From Oerskovia merdavium (GTDB lineage: Bacteria; Actinomycetota; Actinomycetes; Actinomycetales; Cellulomonadaceae): DNA of 64,000 nucleotides. The notes below the pieces were generated by a model. That model saw only the letters and a program-made list of their open reading frames with translations, did not search any database and was not told the origin of the DNA. The translations under genes were made by a program, and so were the position numbers. Below, piece after piece: positions 18,695 to 28,486 of this stretch. Location: the NCBI RefSeq assembly GCF_014836755.1, contig NZ_JACSQF010000005.1, positions 28,017-92,016 on the forward strand, read 5' to 3'. Each line of letters starts with the position of its first letter. Position 1 is the first letter of the stretch.

Positions 18695-18746
18695 GAGGAC
18701 CCCCGTGAGGACGGTCTCCGGTCGGTCCGGAGCACAGGTGGACCGG

Positions 18747-18758
18747 GGTGTATACACC
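18747..18758. promoter_or_regulatory. GTATAC palindrome, probable GntR operator (uca promoter)
   Basis: GGTGTATACACC is a perfect 12-bp palindrome located about 20 bases downstream of the -10 hexamer, i.e. just inside the transcribed leader, where a bound repressor would block elongation. The same GTATAC core recurs at the same place in the urtA promoter. The local GntR protein is the natural candidate ligand; this is inference. Confidence 0.6.
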
Positions 18759-18776
18759 TCGGTATCCAGTGCTCAC

Positions 18777-18830
18777 ACGCTAGGAAGCGGCTGTTTCGCA
18801 GGGTCGGTCACGCCGTTAAGCGCGTGTTAC
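18777..18830 (-). promoter_or_regulatory. uca promoter with GlnR-like half-sites
   Basis: On the minus strand, GTAAC-N6-TTAAC (18815-18830) matches the 11-bp-periodic GTnAC-N6-GAAAC pattern known for actinobacterial GlnR boxes. A further GAAAC lies 22 bases downstream (18793-18797), and TAGCGT (18777-18782) is the -10 candidate. No good -35 is seen, as expected for an activator-dependent promoter. The layout is shared with the urtA promoter. Confidence 0.6.
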
Positions 18831-18834
18831 GAGA

Positions 18835-18873
18835 CGGCCGGTCCGGTCGGGCAGGACCCGTCCGGACCGGCCG
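18835..18873 (-). terminator. Terminator of the urt-gntR operon
   Basis: CGGCCGGTCCGG (18835-18846) and CCGGACCGGCCG (18862-18873) form a perfect 12-bp stem 7 bases after the gntR stop codon, separating the urt operon from the uca promoter. Confidence 0.7.
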
Positions 18874-18880
18874 CGGCCGC

Positions 18881-19582
18881 TCAGCCCGCGAGCGCCATGC
18901 GGGACATGGCACCGCTGGCCCGCTCCATGACGACCTCGAGCGACTCGCCCACGTGCTTGTGCAGCGCCGTCCTGGCCGCGAGCAGGTCGTCGGCCAGGAC
19001 GAGCTCCATGATCTCGATGTGCTCGTCGACCGTGACCTGGATGCGCTCGTGCTCGATGAAGTCGTACATGCGCACGGCACGCACCTTCTCGTTGACCACC
19101 ACGAGGGCGTCGGTCAGCCGTTGGTTGCCCGCCGCACGGGACAGCGCGGTGTGGAACTGCTCGTCGAGCATCACGAAGCCCGGGTCCGGTGGCGGGACGT
19201 CCTCGCGGATCTCGTACCACCGGTCGAGCTCGGCGCGCACGGCCGGGAGGTCGTACGCGAGGTCGGCGTTCTCGATGATCCTCGACACCCCGCGCAGCTC
19301 GAGCGTGACCCGCAGCTCGTAGAGGTCGCGCAGGTCCTGGAGGCTCGGCAGCACCACGGCGTAGCCGAAGTCCGTCCGCTCGACCAGGCCGTCGGACAGC
19401 AACCGGCTCAGTGCCTCGCGCACGGGCGTGCGCGAGACCTCGAACCGCTTGCTGAGCTTGGGCTCGGTGAGCCGCTCGCGCGGCCCGACGCGCCCGTTGA
19501 GGATCTCGGTCCGCAGGGCCGCGTAGACCGCTTCTCGCAGGGAGGTCGGCGCGACCTCCGCCGCCTCGGTCGTCCCACTCAT
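18881..19582 (-). CDS. GntR-family transcriptional regulator (FadR/FCD subgroup)
   Basis: A 233-residue regulator. The winged HTH (about 15-75) shows SLREAVYAALRTEILNGRV, LSKRFEVSRTPVREALSRL and LVERTDFGYAVV. The C-terminal all-helical FCD domain has metal/ligand residues in FHTALSRAAGN and DEHIEIMELV. ATG at 19582 was chosen over a GTG three codons earlier because that GTG lies only 3 bases from the GGAGG; both are possible. The gene is the last of the urt operon, 52 bases after urtE, and faces the uca promoter. It likely senses a pathway metabolite and binds the two GTATAC palindromes, but repressor versus activator is not shown by sequence. Confidence 0.88.
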   Translation of the reverse strand: MSGTTEAAEVAPTSLREAVYAALRTEILNGRVGPRERLTEPKLSKRFEVSRTPVREALSRLLSDGLVERTDFGYAVVLPSLQDLRDLYELRVTLELRGVSRIIENADLAYDLPAVRAELDRWYEIREDVPPPDPGFVMLDEQFHTALSRAAGNQRLTDALVVVNEKVRAVRMYDFIEHERIQVTVDEHIEIMELVLADDLLAARTALHKHVGESLEVVMERASGAMSRMALAG

Positions 19583-19634
19583 CTGGCCCACTTCCCTCCG
19601 CCGTCGGGTCGTGCAGGCAGCGCCCGACCCGTCA

Positions 19635-20327
19635 TCACACTGCCATCATCGCGCGCACGTCGGCCTCGGCGCTCGCGCCGCCCTCGCCCTCGGCGCTCAC
19701 CCGGCCGGACTCGAGGACCACGAAGCGTTCCGCGGCCCCGAGCGCGAAGCCCACGTGCTGCTCGACGAGCAGCACCGAGAGCCCGCCGGCCTCGGTGAGC
19801 GAGAGGATCGCGTCCTCGATCTCGGTCACGACCGAGGGCTGGATCCCCTCGGTCGGCTCGTCGAGGATCAGCAGCCGCGGCGCGGTCACCAGGGCGCGCG
19901 CGATCGCGAGCTGCTGCCGCTGACCGCCGGACAGCAGCCCGGCCCGGCGGTCGAGCAGTCCCCGCAGCGCGGGGAAGAGGTCGAGCGCCTCGTCGGTGCG
20001 CCGGGCCCCGTCTCGCCGGGTGTCGGCGACGAGCTGGAGGTTCTCCTTGGCCGTGAGGTCGCCGAAAGCCTGCTGCCCCTGGGGCACGTAGGCGAGCCCG
20101 CGCCGGACCCGCTCGAACGTGGGCAGGCGCGTGATGTCCGTCCCGTCGAAGGACACGGTCCCCGTGCGCACCTTCAGCAGCCCGACGACGGCACGCAGCA
20201 GCGTGGTCTTCCCCGCCCCGTTGTGCCCCAGGACCGCGGCCACCCCGTCCGGGGGCACGCTCAGGTCCACCCCGTGCAGCACCTCGGTGCGTCCGTAGCC
20301 GACGTGCAGGTCGGTGATCTCGAGCAT
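19635..20327 (-). CDS. urtE: Urea ABC transporter ATP-binding subunit UrtE
   Basis: A 230-residue ABC ATPase of the branched-chain/urea (HAAT) group. Walker A GHNGAGKTT, signature LSGGQRQQLAIARAL and Walker B LLILDEPTEGIQPSV are intact; the EPTEGIQPS sequence is characteristic of UrtE and separates it from LivF. The ATG shares one base with the urtD stop (TGATG), so translation is coupled. It energises urea uptake together with UrtD at the cytoplasmic face of UrtBC. Confidence 0.95.
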   Translation of the reverse strand: MLEITDLHVGYGRTEVLHGVDLSVPPDGVAAVLGHNGAGKTTLLRAVVGLLKVRTGTVSFDGTDITRLPTFERVRRGLAYVPQGQQAFGDLTAKENLQLVADTRRDGARRTDEALDLFPALRGLLDRRAGLLSGGQRQQLAIARALVTAPRLLILDEPTEGIQPSVVTEIEDAILSLTEAGGLSVLLVEQHVGFALGAAERFVVLESGRVSAEGEGGASAEADVRAMMAV

Positions 20328-21409
20328 CAGCTCTCCTTCGTCGTCGGTGCGACGGCCGTGCGGTCGGCCCCAGCAGAGGGGTCCTGGACGGCTGCCGTGC
20401 CCGGAGCCACGGGGGCCTCGTTCGGCGACGGCTCGTCGGGGTTGGCGGGCATCGGGTCGGCAGGCGCCCGGAGAGGCGCGGCCGCCTCGCCCGAGAGAGC
20501 CGGCCCGCCCGAGGGGACCTCCGCACCGGGCGAGGTCCCGGCCCCGGGCGAGCGGCGCCGTCGGGCACCGCGCGCGGCCCCCGCCGCACCGAGGTAGACC
20601 TCCTGCACGCGCGGGTCCGCCTGGACCTGCGCGTACGTCCCCTCCGAGAGCACCGACCCCATGTGGAGCACCGTGACCGACGACGCGAAGCTCCGCAGGA
20701 ACTCCATGTCGTGCTCCACGACGACGACCGTGCGCTGCTCGCCGACCCGCTGGAGCAGCAGCCCCGTCTGCTCGCGCTCGGCCTGGCTCATGCCCGCGAC
20801 CGGCTCGTCGAGCAGCAGGAGGCGCGCGTCCTGGACCAGGAGCATCCCGATCTCGAGCCACTGCTTCTGCCCGTGCGCGAGGATGCCCGCGCGGGTGTCG
20901 CGCAGGTGCGCGAGGCCGATCGTCTCGAGGGCCTGCTCGACCGGCTCGGGCACGCCCCGGCGCTGCCGCAGCAGCGTGAGCGGCCCCCGGCCGGCCCCCG
21001 CGGCGATGTCGAGGTTCTGCAGGACCGTGAGCTCCTCGAACACGCTCGCGGTCTGGAACGTGCGCCCCACGCCGGCGCGCGCGATCTTGTGCGTCTTGCG
21101 CCCGAGCAGCTCGGTCCCGCCGAAACGCACCGACCCGCTCGCGCGCGTGAGCCCCGTGATCGCGTCGACGATCGTCGTCTTGCCCGCACCGTTGGGACCG
21201 ATGAGGAAGCGCAGCTCGCCCTGGACGACCGTGAGGTCGACGCTCTGGACCGCGACGAACCCGTCGAACTCGACGTGCAGGCCCCGGACCTCGAGGTAGT
21301 CGTGACGGAAGCGCTCGTCGTCGGCCCCCAGGACCGCGTCGGCCGCAGCCAGGTCGATGCCCACCGGGGCCGGACCCTCGGTCGTCTCCATGTTCTCCTC
21401 CTGCGTCAT
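20327..21409 (-). CDS. urtD: Urea ABC transporter ATP-binding subunit UrtD
   Basis: A 360-residue ABC ATPase. Walker A is GPNGAGKTT, the unusual signature HGQKQWLEIGM is typical of UrtD, and Walker B is LLLLDEPVAGM. The ATPase domain ends near residue 275; a further ~80 residues are Pro/Ala/Gly-rich and low-complexity, which ordinary UrtD proteins (about 250-280 residues) lack. Two starts are plausible: ATG at 21409, which overlaps the urtC stop (ATGA) and follows GGGAGG, and ATG at 21391, which follows an ideal AGGAGGAGAAC. I use the upstream one. Partner of UrtE, UrtB and UrtC. Confidence 0.92.
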   Translation of the reverse strand: MTQEENMETTEGPAPVGIDLAAADAVLGADDERFRHDYLEVRGLHVEFDGFVAVQSVDLTVVQGELRFLIGPNGAGKTTIVDAITGLTRASGSVRFGGTELLGRKTHKIARAGVGRTFQTASVFEELTVLQNLDIAAGAGRGPLTLLRQRRGVPEPVEQALETIGLAHLRDTRAGILAHGQKQWLEIGMLLVQDARLLLLDEPVAGMSQAEREQTGLLLQRVGEQRTVVVVEHDMEFLRSFASSVTVLHMGSVLSEGTYAQVQADPRVQEVYLGAAGAARGARRRRSPGAGTSPGAEVPSGGPALSGEAAAPLRAPADPMPANPDEPSPNEAPVAPGTAAVQDPSAGADRTAVAPTTKES

Positions 21410-22530
21410 GCCGACCTCCCGACGACGGGCGCTTCTTCCGGGGCGAGCCCCGCGGCTGGCGCACCGGGCGCGGGCGGCGCGCTCCGGCGTCGGGCCCACC
21501 GCGAGACGAGCGACGCGAGACCGCCCGGCAGGAACGCGACGACCAGGACGAACAGCGCGCCCTGGAAGTAGATCCAGCCCGACGGGAACTGCTCGGAGAG
21601 CGAGGTCTGCGCCCAGCTCACCGCCACCGCGCCCAGGACCGGGCCCAGGAGCGTGGCCCGACCGCCGATCGCGACGCCGATGAGGAACCCGATCGAGGGC
21701 ACCACACCCACGTCGGCGGGCGAGACGATCCCGACGACCGGCACGAACAGCGCCCCGCCGATCCCCGCCATGGCCGCGGCGGCCGCGTACGCGACGACCT
21801 TGATCGTCGCGGGGTCGTACCCCAGGAAGCGCACCCGGTTCTCCTGGTCGCGCACCGCCACGAGGAGCTCGCCGAACCGCGAGAGCATGAGCTGACGGAC
21901 CACGGCCACCATCACGAGCAGCGTGCCCGCGGCGATGAAGAAGAGCATGCGCTTGTTGACCGGGTCCGTCAGGTCGAACCCGAAGAACGACCGGAAGCCG
22001 TTGAGACCGTTGGTCCCGCCCGTCGTCGCCTGCTGCCCCACCAGGAGGATCGCGAACGCGGCTGCGAGCGCCTGGCTGAGGATCGCGAAGTACGCCCCCC
22101 GCACGCGCCGACGGAACATCGCGAGCCCCAGCACCACCGCGAGAGCCGTGGGGACGAGCACGACCAGGAGCACCGCGAGCACGGGGTTGCGCAGCGGCTC
22201 CCACCAGGCCGGGACGACGCCCGACCCGTAGAGCATCATGAAGTCGGGCACCCCGCCCGGGCCCGCGTCGGCCAGCTTGAGGTGCATGGCCATGATGTAC
22301 GCGCCGAGACCGAAGAAGACGCCCTGGCCGAGCGTCAGCATCCCGCCCCGGCCCCAGGCGAGACCGATCCCGACCGCGACCATCGCGAGGCACAGGAACT
22401 TGGCGAGCAGGTTGAGCCGGAACGTGGACATGGTCGCCGGGGCGACCGCGAACAGCAGGACCGCGGCGAGCGCGAAGCCCAGGAGGACCCGGCTGCGGGG
22501 GTTGGTGAGGAGACGCTGGAGGAAGGTCAT
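21406..22530 (-). CDS. urtC: Urea ABC transporter permease UrtC
   Basis: A 374-residue polytopic permease of the LivM/UrtC family, with about nine or ten hydrophobic segments. The family motif GRGGMLTLGQGVFFGLGAY lies near residue 60, and GLNGF and the EAA-like loop DQENRVRFLGYDPATIKVVAY are present. It overlaps urtB and urtD by 4 bases each, indicating one tightly coupled operon. It forms the transmembrane channel for urea with UrtB. Confidence 0.94.
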   Translation of the reverse strand: MTFLQRLLTNPRSRVLLGFALAAVLLFAVAPATMSTFRLNLLAKFLCLAMVAVGIGLAWGRGGMLTLGQGVFFGLGAYIMAMHLKLADAGPGGVPDFMMLYGSGVVPAWWEPLRNPVLAVLLVVLVPTALAVVLGLAMFRRRVRGAYFAILSQALAAAFAILLVGQQATTGGTNGLNGFRSFFGFDLTDPVNKRMLFFIAAGTLLVMVAVVRQLMLSRFGELLVAVRDQENRVRFLGYDPATIKVVAYAAAAAMAGIGGALFVPVVGIVSPADVGVVPSIGFLIGVAIGGRATLLGPVLGAVAVSWAQTSLSEQFPSGWIYFQGALFVLVVAFLPGGLASLVSRWARRRSAPPAPGAPAAGLAPEEAPVVGRSA

Positions 22531-23411
22531 GCGAGGCTCCTCGTCCGGACGGTGACCAGTCCTTGGGGGCGGACCTGGAGGAAGAGGACGATCACGACGA
22601 ACACGAGGACCTTGGCGACGCTCGCCGTGGTCGAGTACTCGAAGGTCGCCTGGAGGATCCCGAGGCCGAACGCGGCGATCACGGTGCCCTTGATCTGGCC
22701 GATCCCGCCCGCGACGACCACGAGGAACGCGTCGACGATGTAGTTGGTGCCGAGCGTCGGGCCGATCGAGCCGAGCAGCGTGAGCGCGACGCCCGCGACC
22801 CCCGCGACGCCCGAGCCGATGAAGAACGTCAGGCGGTCGGTGCGGCGCGTCGAGATGCCCGAGGCCTCGGCGAGGTCGCGGTTCTGCACCACGGCGCGGA
22901 TGCGGCGCCCCAGGGGCGTCGTCCGCAGGACCAGCGCCAGGACGCCCACGCAGACGAGCGCGAGCACGAGGATGAACACGCGCGTCCTGGGCATCCCGAC
23001 GCCGAAGATCTCGACGGCGCCGCTCAGCCAGGACGGGGCGCGGACGTCCACGTTGGGCGCCCCGAACACGTCGCGCGCGACCTGCTGCAGCACGAGCGCG
23101 ACCCCCCACGTCACGAGGAGGGTGTCGAGCGGGCGCCGGTACATGCGCGAGATCAGGGTCACCTCGAGGAGGAGTCCCAGGAGCCCGCCGACCAGGAAGC
23201 CGACCGGCAGCGACACGAGGAGCGAGAGTCCCGCGTCCGAGACGACGCCCTGGACGACGAACGCGGTGTAGGCGCCGGCCATCATGAGCTCGCCGTGGGC
23301 CATGTTGATGACGCCCATCTGGCCGAACGTCAGGGCGAGGCCGAGGGCGGCCAGGAGCAGGACCGAGCCGAGGCTCAGCCCGGCGAAGAGCTGTGAGAAC
23401 AGCACGTCCAT
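22527..23411 (-). CDS. urtB: Urea ABC transporter permease UrtB
   Basis: A 294-residue permease of the LivH/UrtB family, with about eight membrane segments. Typical motifs are LFAGLSLGSVLLLAALGLAL, GQMGVINMAHGELMMAGAY and the conserved LGRRIRAVVQNRDLAEASG loop that contacts the ATPases. Some proteobacterial UrtB proteins have a long N-terminal extension, which is absent here. Its 3' end overlaps urtC by 4 bases; a 113-base gap with a strong hairpin separates it from urtA. Confidence 0.94.
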   Translation of the reverse strand: MDVLFSQLFAGLSLGSVLLLAALGLALTFGQMGVINMAHGELMMAGAYTAFVVQGVVSDAGLSLLVSLPVGFLVGGLLGLLLEVTLISRMYRRPLDTLLVTWGVALVLQQVARDVFGAPNVDVRAPSWLSGAVEIFGVGMPRTRVFILVLALVCVGVLALVLRTTPLGRRIRAVVQNRDLAEASGISTRRTDRLTFFIGSGVAGVAGVALTLLGSIGPTLGTNYIVDAFLVVVAGGIGQIKGTVIAAFGLGILQATFEYSTTASVAKVLVFVVIVLFLQVRPQGLVTVRTRSLA

Positions 23412-23461
23412 GGGCGGTCAGCCTTCCGGTGGGGTGCGTGCGGGACGGGGGCGCCGCGCCC

Positions 23462-23510
23462 CCGGTGGGCCCGACGGCGGAGCGTGCGTTCCGCCGTCGG
23501 GCCCCACCGG
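23462..23510 (-). terminator. Attenuator-like hairpin between urtA and urtB
   Basis: CCGGTGGGCCCGACGGCGGA (23462-23481) and its complement (23490-23510, one extra C) form a ~20-bp stem with an 8-base loop in the only real gap of the operon. Such hairpins after a binding-protein gene usually let much more binding protein be made than permease. Confidence 0.65.
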
Positions 23511-23524
23511 GGTGCGGGGTCAGG

Positions 23525-24781
23525 TCAGGACAGGCCTTCGGCCCAGTCGTAGCCCGTGAGGAACGGGTCGGGCTCGATGGGCTCGCCCGAGCTCCACTCG
23601 GTGTGGATCAGCCCGTCGGGGCCGATCTTGCCGATGAGCGCCGTCTTGGCGATGTGGTGGTTCTCGCCGTCGACCGTGACGGTCCCCTCGGGGGCGTCGA
23701 AGGTCACGCCGCCGGCGGCCTCCTGGATGTCGCCGACCGCGAAGGACTTCGCCTTCTCGACCATGCCCTTCCAGAGGTAGACCGAGGCGTACGCGGCCTC
23801 CATGGGGTCGGACGTGACCCGGTCGTCGCCGTACTCGGCCTTGAAGGCCTCGACGAACGTGGTGTTCTCGGGGCTGTCGATGGTCTGGTAGTAGTTCCAG
23901 GCCGTGAGCTGGCCCTCGACGTTCTCGATGCCGATGCCCCCGACCTCCTCCTCGGCGATCGAGACCGACACGACCGGCATGGCGTCCGGGCCCAGGCCCG
24001 CGTTCTTGTACTCCTTGAAGAACGCCACGTTGGAGTCGCCGTTGAGCGTGTTGAACACGGCGTCCGCACCGGCGGCCTTGACCTTGTTGACGATCGTGGA
24101 GAAGTCGGTGTGGCCCAGCGGCGCGTACTCCTCGCCGAGGACCTCGATGCCGTTGGCCTCCGCGTAGGCGTTGATGATCTTGTTCGCCGTGCGCGGGAAG
24201 ACGTAGTCGGATCCCACGAGGAAGATCGAGGTCGCCCCCTGCTCCTTGAGGTAGTCGAGGGCCGGCACGATCTGCTGGTTGGTCGTGGCGCCCGTGTAGA
24301 AGATGTTCGGGGAGGACTCCAGGCCCTCGTACTGCACGGGGTAGAAGAGCAGCGCGTCGTTGTTCTCGAAGACCGGGAGCATGGCCTTGCGCGAGGCCGA
24401 GGTCCAGCCGCCGAAGACCGCCGCGGTGCAGTCGTCCGTGATGAGCTTCTCGGCCTTCTCCGCGAAGGTCGTGGGCTCGGACGCGCCGTCCTCGGCCACG
24501 ACCTCGAGCTGCTTGCCGAGCACGCCGCCGTCGGCGTTGATCTCCGCGACCGCGAGCCGGAGCGAGTCGTGGACCGTCTGCTCGGAGATCGCCATGGTCC
24601 CGGAGAGCGAGTTGAGGAGTCCGATCTTGACGCTGTCGCCCGAGACGTCGACGCAGCTGGCCGCCGCGGACGAGGCGCTCCCCCCGCTCGCGTCGGTCCG
24701 GGCGCCGCACCCGGAGAGGACGAGCGCGAGGACGAGGGTTGCAGCGGGCAGAGCGCGTGCGGTTGCTCGTGAGGTGGCCAC
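23525..24781 (-). CDS. urtA: Urea ABC transporter substrate-binding lipoprotein UrtA
   Basis: A 418-residue type I periplasmic-binding-fold lipoprotein. The lipobox LVLSGC places the lipidated Cys at residue 25. The mature part begins with [17 protein letters not shown] and contains [19 protein letters not shown] and [22 protein letters not shown], both signatures of UrtA rather than of leucine-binding proteins. I chose the GTG at 24781 because AAAGGA lies 7 bases upstream; an earlier GTG at 24796 is inside that region. It captures urea outside the membrane for UrtBCDE. Confidence 0.95.
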   Translation of the reverse strand: MATSRATARALPAATLVLALVLSGCGARTDASGGSASSAAASCVDVSGDSVKIGLLNSLSGTMAISEQTVHDSLRLAVAEINADGGVLGKQLEVVAEDGASEPTTFAEKAEKLITDDCTAAVFGGWTSASRKAMLPVFENNDALLFYPVQYEGLESSPNIFYTGATTNQQIVPALDYLKEQGATSIFLVGSDYVFPRTANKIINAYAEANGIEVLGEEYAPLGHTDFSTIVNKVKAAGADAVFNTLNGDSNVAFFKEYKNAGLGPDAMPVVSVSIAEEEVGGIGIENVEGQLTAWNYYQTIDSPENTTFVEAFKAEYGDDRVTSDPMEAAYASVYLWKGMVEKAKSFAVGDIQEAAGGVTFDAPEGTVTVDGENHHIAKTALIGKIGPDGLIHTEWSSGEPIEPDPFLTGYDWAEGLS

Positions 24782-24892
24782 CGAGGTTCCTTTCACCGAA
24801 GGTCGACAGGACCGGAGCGCTCGGTGCCGAGCGGTCCGTCGTGCGGTCGGTGGGCGCCCTCTGGCGACCTCTCCCGGCCGTCCACGAGGGGC

Positions 24893-24995
24893 GTATACAA
24901 CGCTGTGCCCACTGGTGTAGACGCTAGGGAGACGGTGTTTCGCCGGCGCTGCCCGCGGTGTTAACGCTCCGTTTCCCGGGTCACGATCGGGTCAC
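24893..24995 (-). promoter_or_regulatory. urtA promoter: GlnR-like repeats, -10 and GTATAC operator
   Basis: On the minus strand, GTGAC-N6-GTGAC (24980-24995) and GAAAC-N6-TTAAC (24960-24975) give 11-bp-spaced GlnR-like half-sites. GAAAC recurs at 24937-24941, TAGCGT (24921-24926) is the -10 candidate, and a GTATAC core (24893-24898) lies in the early leader. The order and spacing parallel the uca promoter at 18747-18830, and the string GCGAAACA...CCTAGCGT is nearly the same in both. Confidence 0.6.
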
Positions 24996-25021
24996 GGGCT
25001 GAGGCGCCGTGCCGGCCGGGA

Positions 25022-25073
25022 CCGGGAACGGCGAAGGGCCGCCCGGCCAGGTCTCCCTGGTCGGACGGCCCTT
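25022..25073. terminator. groEL terminator, right copy of the duplicated boundary segment
   Basis: A 20-bp stem (CGAAGGGCCG... with ...CGGCCCTTCG) around TCTC, with one mismatch and one wobble on either strand, 48 bases after the groEL stop. It aligns gap-free with 13021-13072. It also shields the urtA promoter from groEL read-through. Confidence 0.8.
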
Positions 25074-25121
25074 CGTGTCGGCTGCGCGGGCTCTACGAGC
25101 CCCGCGGCGCGGACGGACTGA

Positions 25122-26987
<1,866 letters not shown>

Positions 26988-27001
26988 CTAGGATGCCCAG
27001 T

Positions 27002-28461
27002 GTGAGATTCGCGACAAAGAGGTGGCGACTGGCGGTGCTCGGAGCGGCGATCGCCCCCGTCGTGGTGCTCGTGACGGCCGGGGCCACCCCGACCCCGCAG
27101 CCGACCGACGTCCAGATCGACCTGTACCAGGACGGCGTCGCGACCGCAGGCCCAGGCGTCCTCCTGCGGCTCCCCGCGGGCATGGGCGCCACCTACCTCG
27201 ACGGCAGCAGGGTCCTCGACCCGGCAGCCCTCGACCCCGCCTGGCTCACGGACGGGATCGACGCGGCCGACGGCGAGGTGGACCGGCTCAGCCAGGTCGC
27301 GGGCTCCCCCGTGACCGCCGGGTCCCTGCTCGACGTCGCGGGCGCCGAGCGCGCGGAGCCGCGTCCCGGGCCTGGCTCGCCGCCGGCCGGGTCCCGGGCG
27401 CAGGCACCCGCTTCGAGGAGCTCGGCGAGGACGCCCTGCTCGACCTGCACACCCTGACGCTCGAGAACGGCGCCTCGCTCGCCGCGGCGTCCCCGCGCTG
27501 GCGCTACGTGTGGCCGCGCGACTCGTCGTTCACGGCGGCCGCGTACGCGCGGACCGGTCACGTCGACGACGCGCTGCGCGTGCTCGACTTCCTGCGCTCG
27601 GTCCAGGAGCCCGACGGCTCGTTCCACGCCCGATACCTCCCCGACGCCTCAGGGGTCCCTGACGACCGCGGGATCCAGTCGGACGGCAACGGGTGGGCCC
27701 TGTGGGCGGCATGGACCGTGCTCGACGAGATCGACGCCCCGGGCGCCCGGGACGACGCCCGTGAGCGCCTCGCGCCCCTCGTCGACGCCTCGACCGAGCA
27801 CGTGCTCGCGCTGCTCGACGACGACACGGACCTGCCGCCGCCGTCGAGCGACTACTGGGAGGTGCACCCGACCGACCTGACCCTCGGGACCGCAGCCCCC
27901 CTGCTCGCCGGGCTCGAGGGCGCCATGGCCTTCTACCGCGACGGCGAGCGGTGGGACCGTGCGGCGGGCGCGGCGAGCGCCGCGATGCGCCTGCGGTCCG
28001 CGATCGAGGACCGGTTCGGCTCGCAGGGCTACCCGCGGGCCGTGTCGGGCGGGGCGCAGGACGCTGCGACGACCTTCGCGCTCCCGCCGTTCCAGCCCAC
28101 GGCGCTCAGCGGGGCGGAGGACGCCTGGCGGTCCTCGGTCATGTCGATGCTCCGTCCGGCCGGTGGGGTGGCCCCGGGAGCGGGCTGGCGGACGGACGGC
28201 GTGTCTTGGACGCCGCAGACCGCGCTGTTCGCCCTCGCGGGCGCCTCGATCGGCGAGGAGGAGGCCGCCGAGAGCTGGCTCGACTGGCTCGGCACGCACC
28301 GGACGGCGTCCGGCGCGATCCCCGAGAAGGTCCTCGCGGACGGCTCGCCCGCGGCGGTCGCACCGCTCACGTGGAGCTCGTCGCTCGTGGTGCTGACGCT
28401 GGTCGAGCTCGAGGACCGGCGTATCGAGGCGGCGGCCGAGGCGGCGGCCCCGGCCCCCTGA
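27002..28461 (+). pseudogene. GH15-like (glucoamylase-type) hydrolase, frameshifted
   Basis: Two overlapping frames make up one protein of about 486 residues. The first frame gives a signal peptide (WRLAVLGAAIAPVVVLVTAG) and an N-terminal region ending near VAGAERA. The second gives the catalytic part with WRYVWPRDSSFTAAAYARTG, FLRSVQEPDGSF, RGIQSDGNGWALWA and a C-terminal LTWSSSLVVLTLVELEDRR, an (alpha/alpha)6-barrel pattern like GH15 glucoamylases. The shift falls at about 27346-27358 in a GC dinucleotide run. The GTG start at 27002 follows TAGGAT by 7 bases, suggesting a leaderless message. It may be a real pseudogene or a one-base sequence error; the substrate is probably an alpha-glucan, not proven. 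Confidence 0.7.
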
Positions 28462-28462
28462 G

Positions 28463-28486
28463 CCTGGGCCTGGGCCTGGGCCTGGG
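28463..28486. repeat. Hexamer tandem repeat (CCTGGG)x4
   Basis: Four perfect CCTGGG units plus a partial one start 2 bases after the stop codon at 28461. No function is apparent. Confidence 0.7.

Noticed and set aside
18695-18880. Guanidine or other riboswitch in front of urea carboxylase.
   Set aside because: The leader is short and is explained by a GTATAC operator and GlnR-like half-sites; no guanidine-riboswitch hairpins (ACGR loops) were seen.
13154-19798. A very long open plus-strand frame (over 2,200 codons) opposite urea carboxylase, allophanate hydrolase and gntR.
   Set aside because: It is exactly antisense to well-conserved genes and is Arg/Asp/Val/Pro-rich without any domain; open antisense frames are expected at this GC content.
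24797-25021. Possible small coding region between urtA and the groEL terminator.
   Set aside because: The stretch is accounted for by the urtA leader, operator, -10 and GlnR-like repeats; no supported start with a ribosome site was found.
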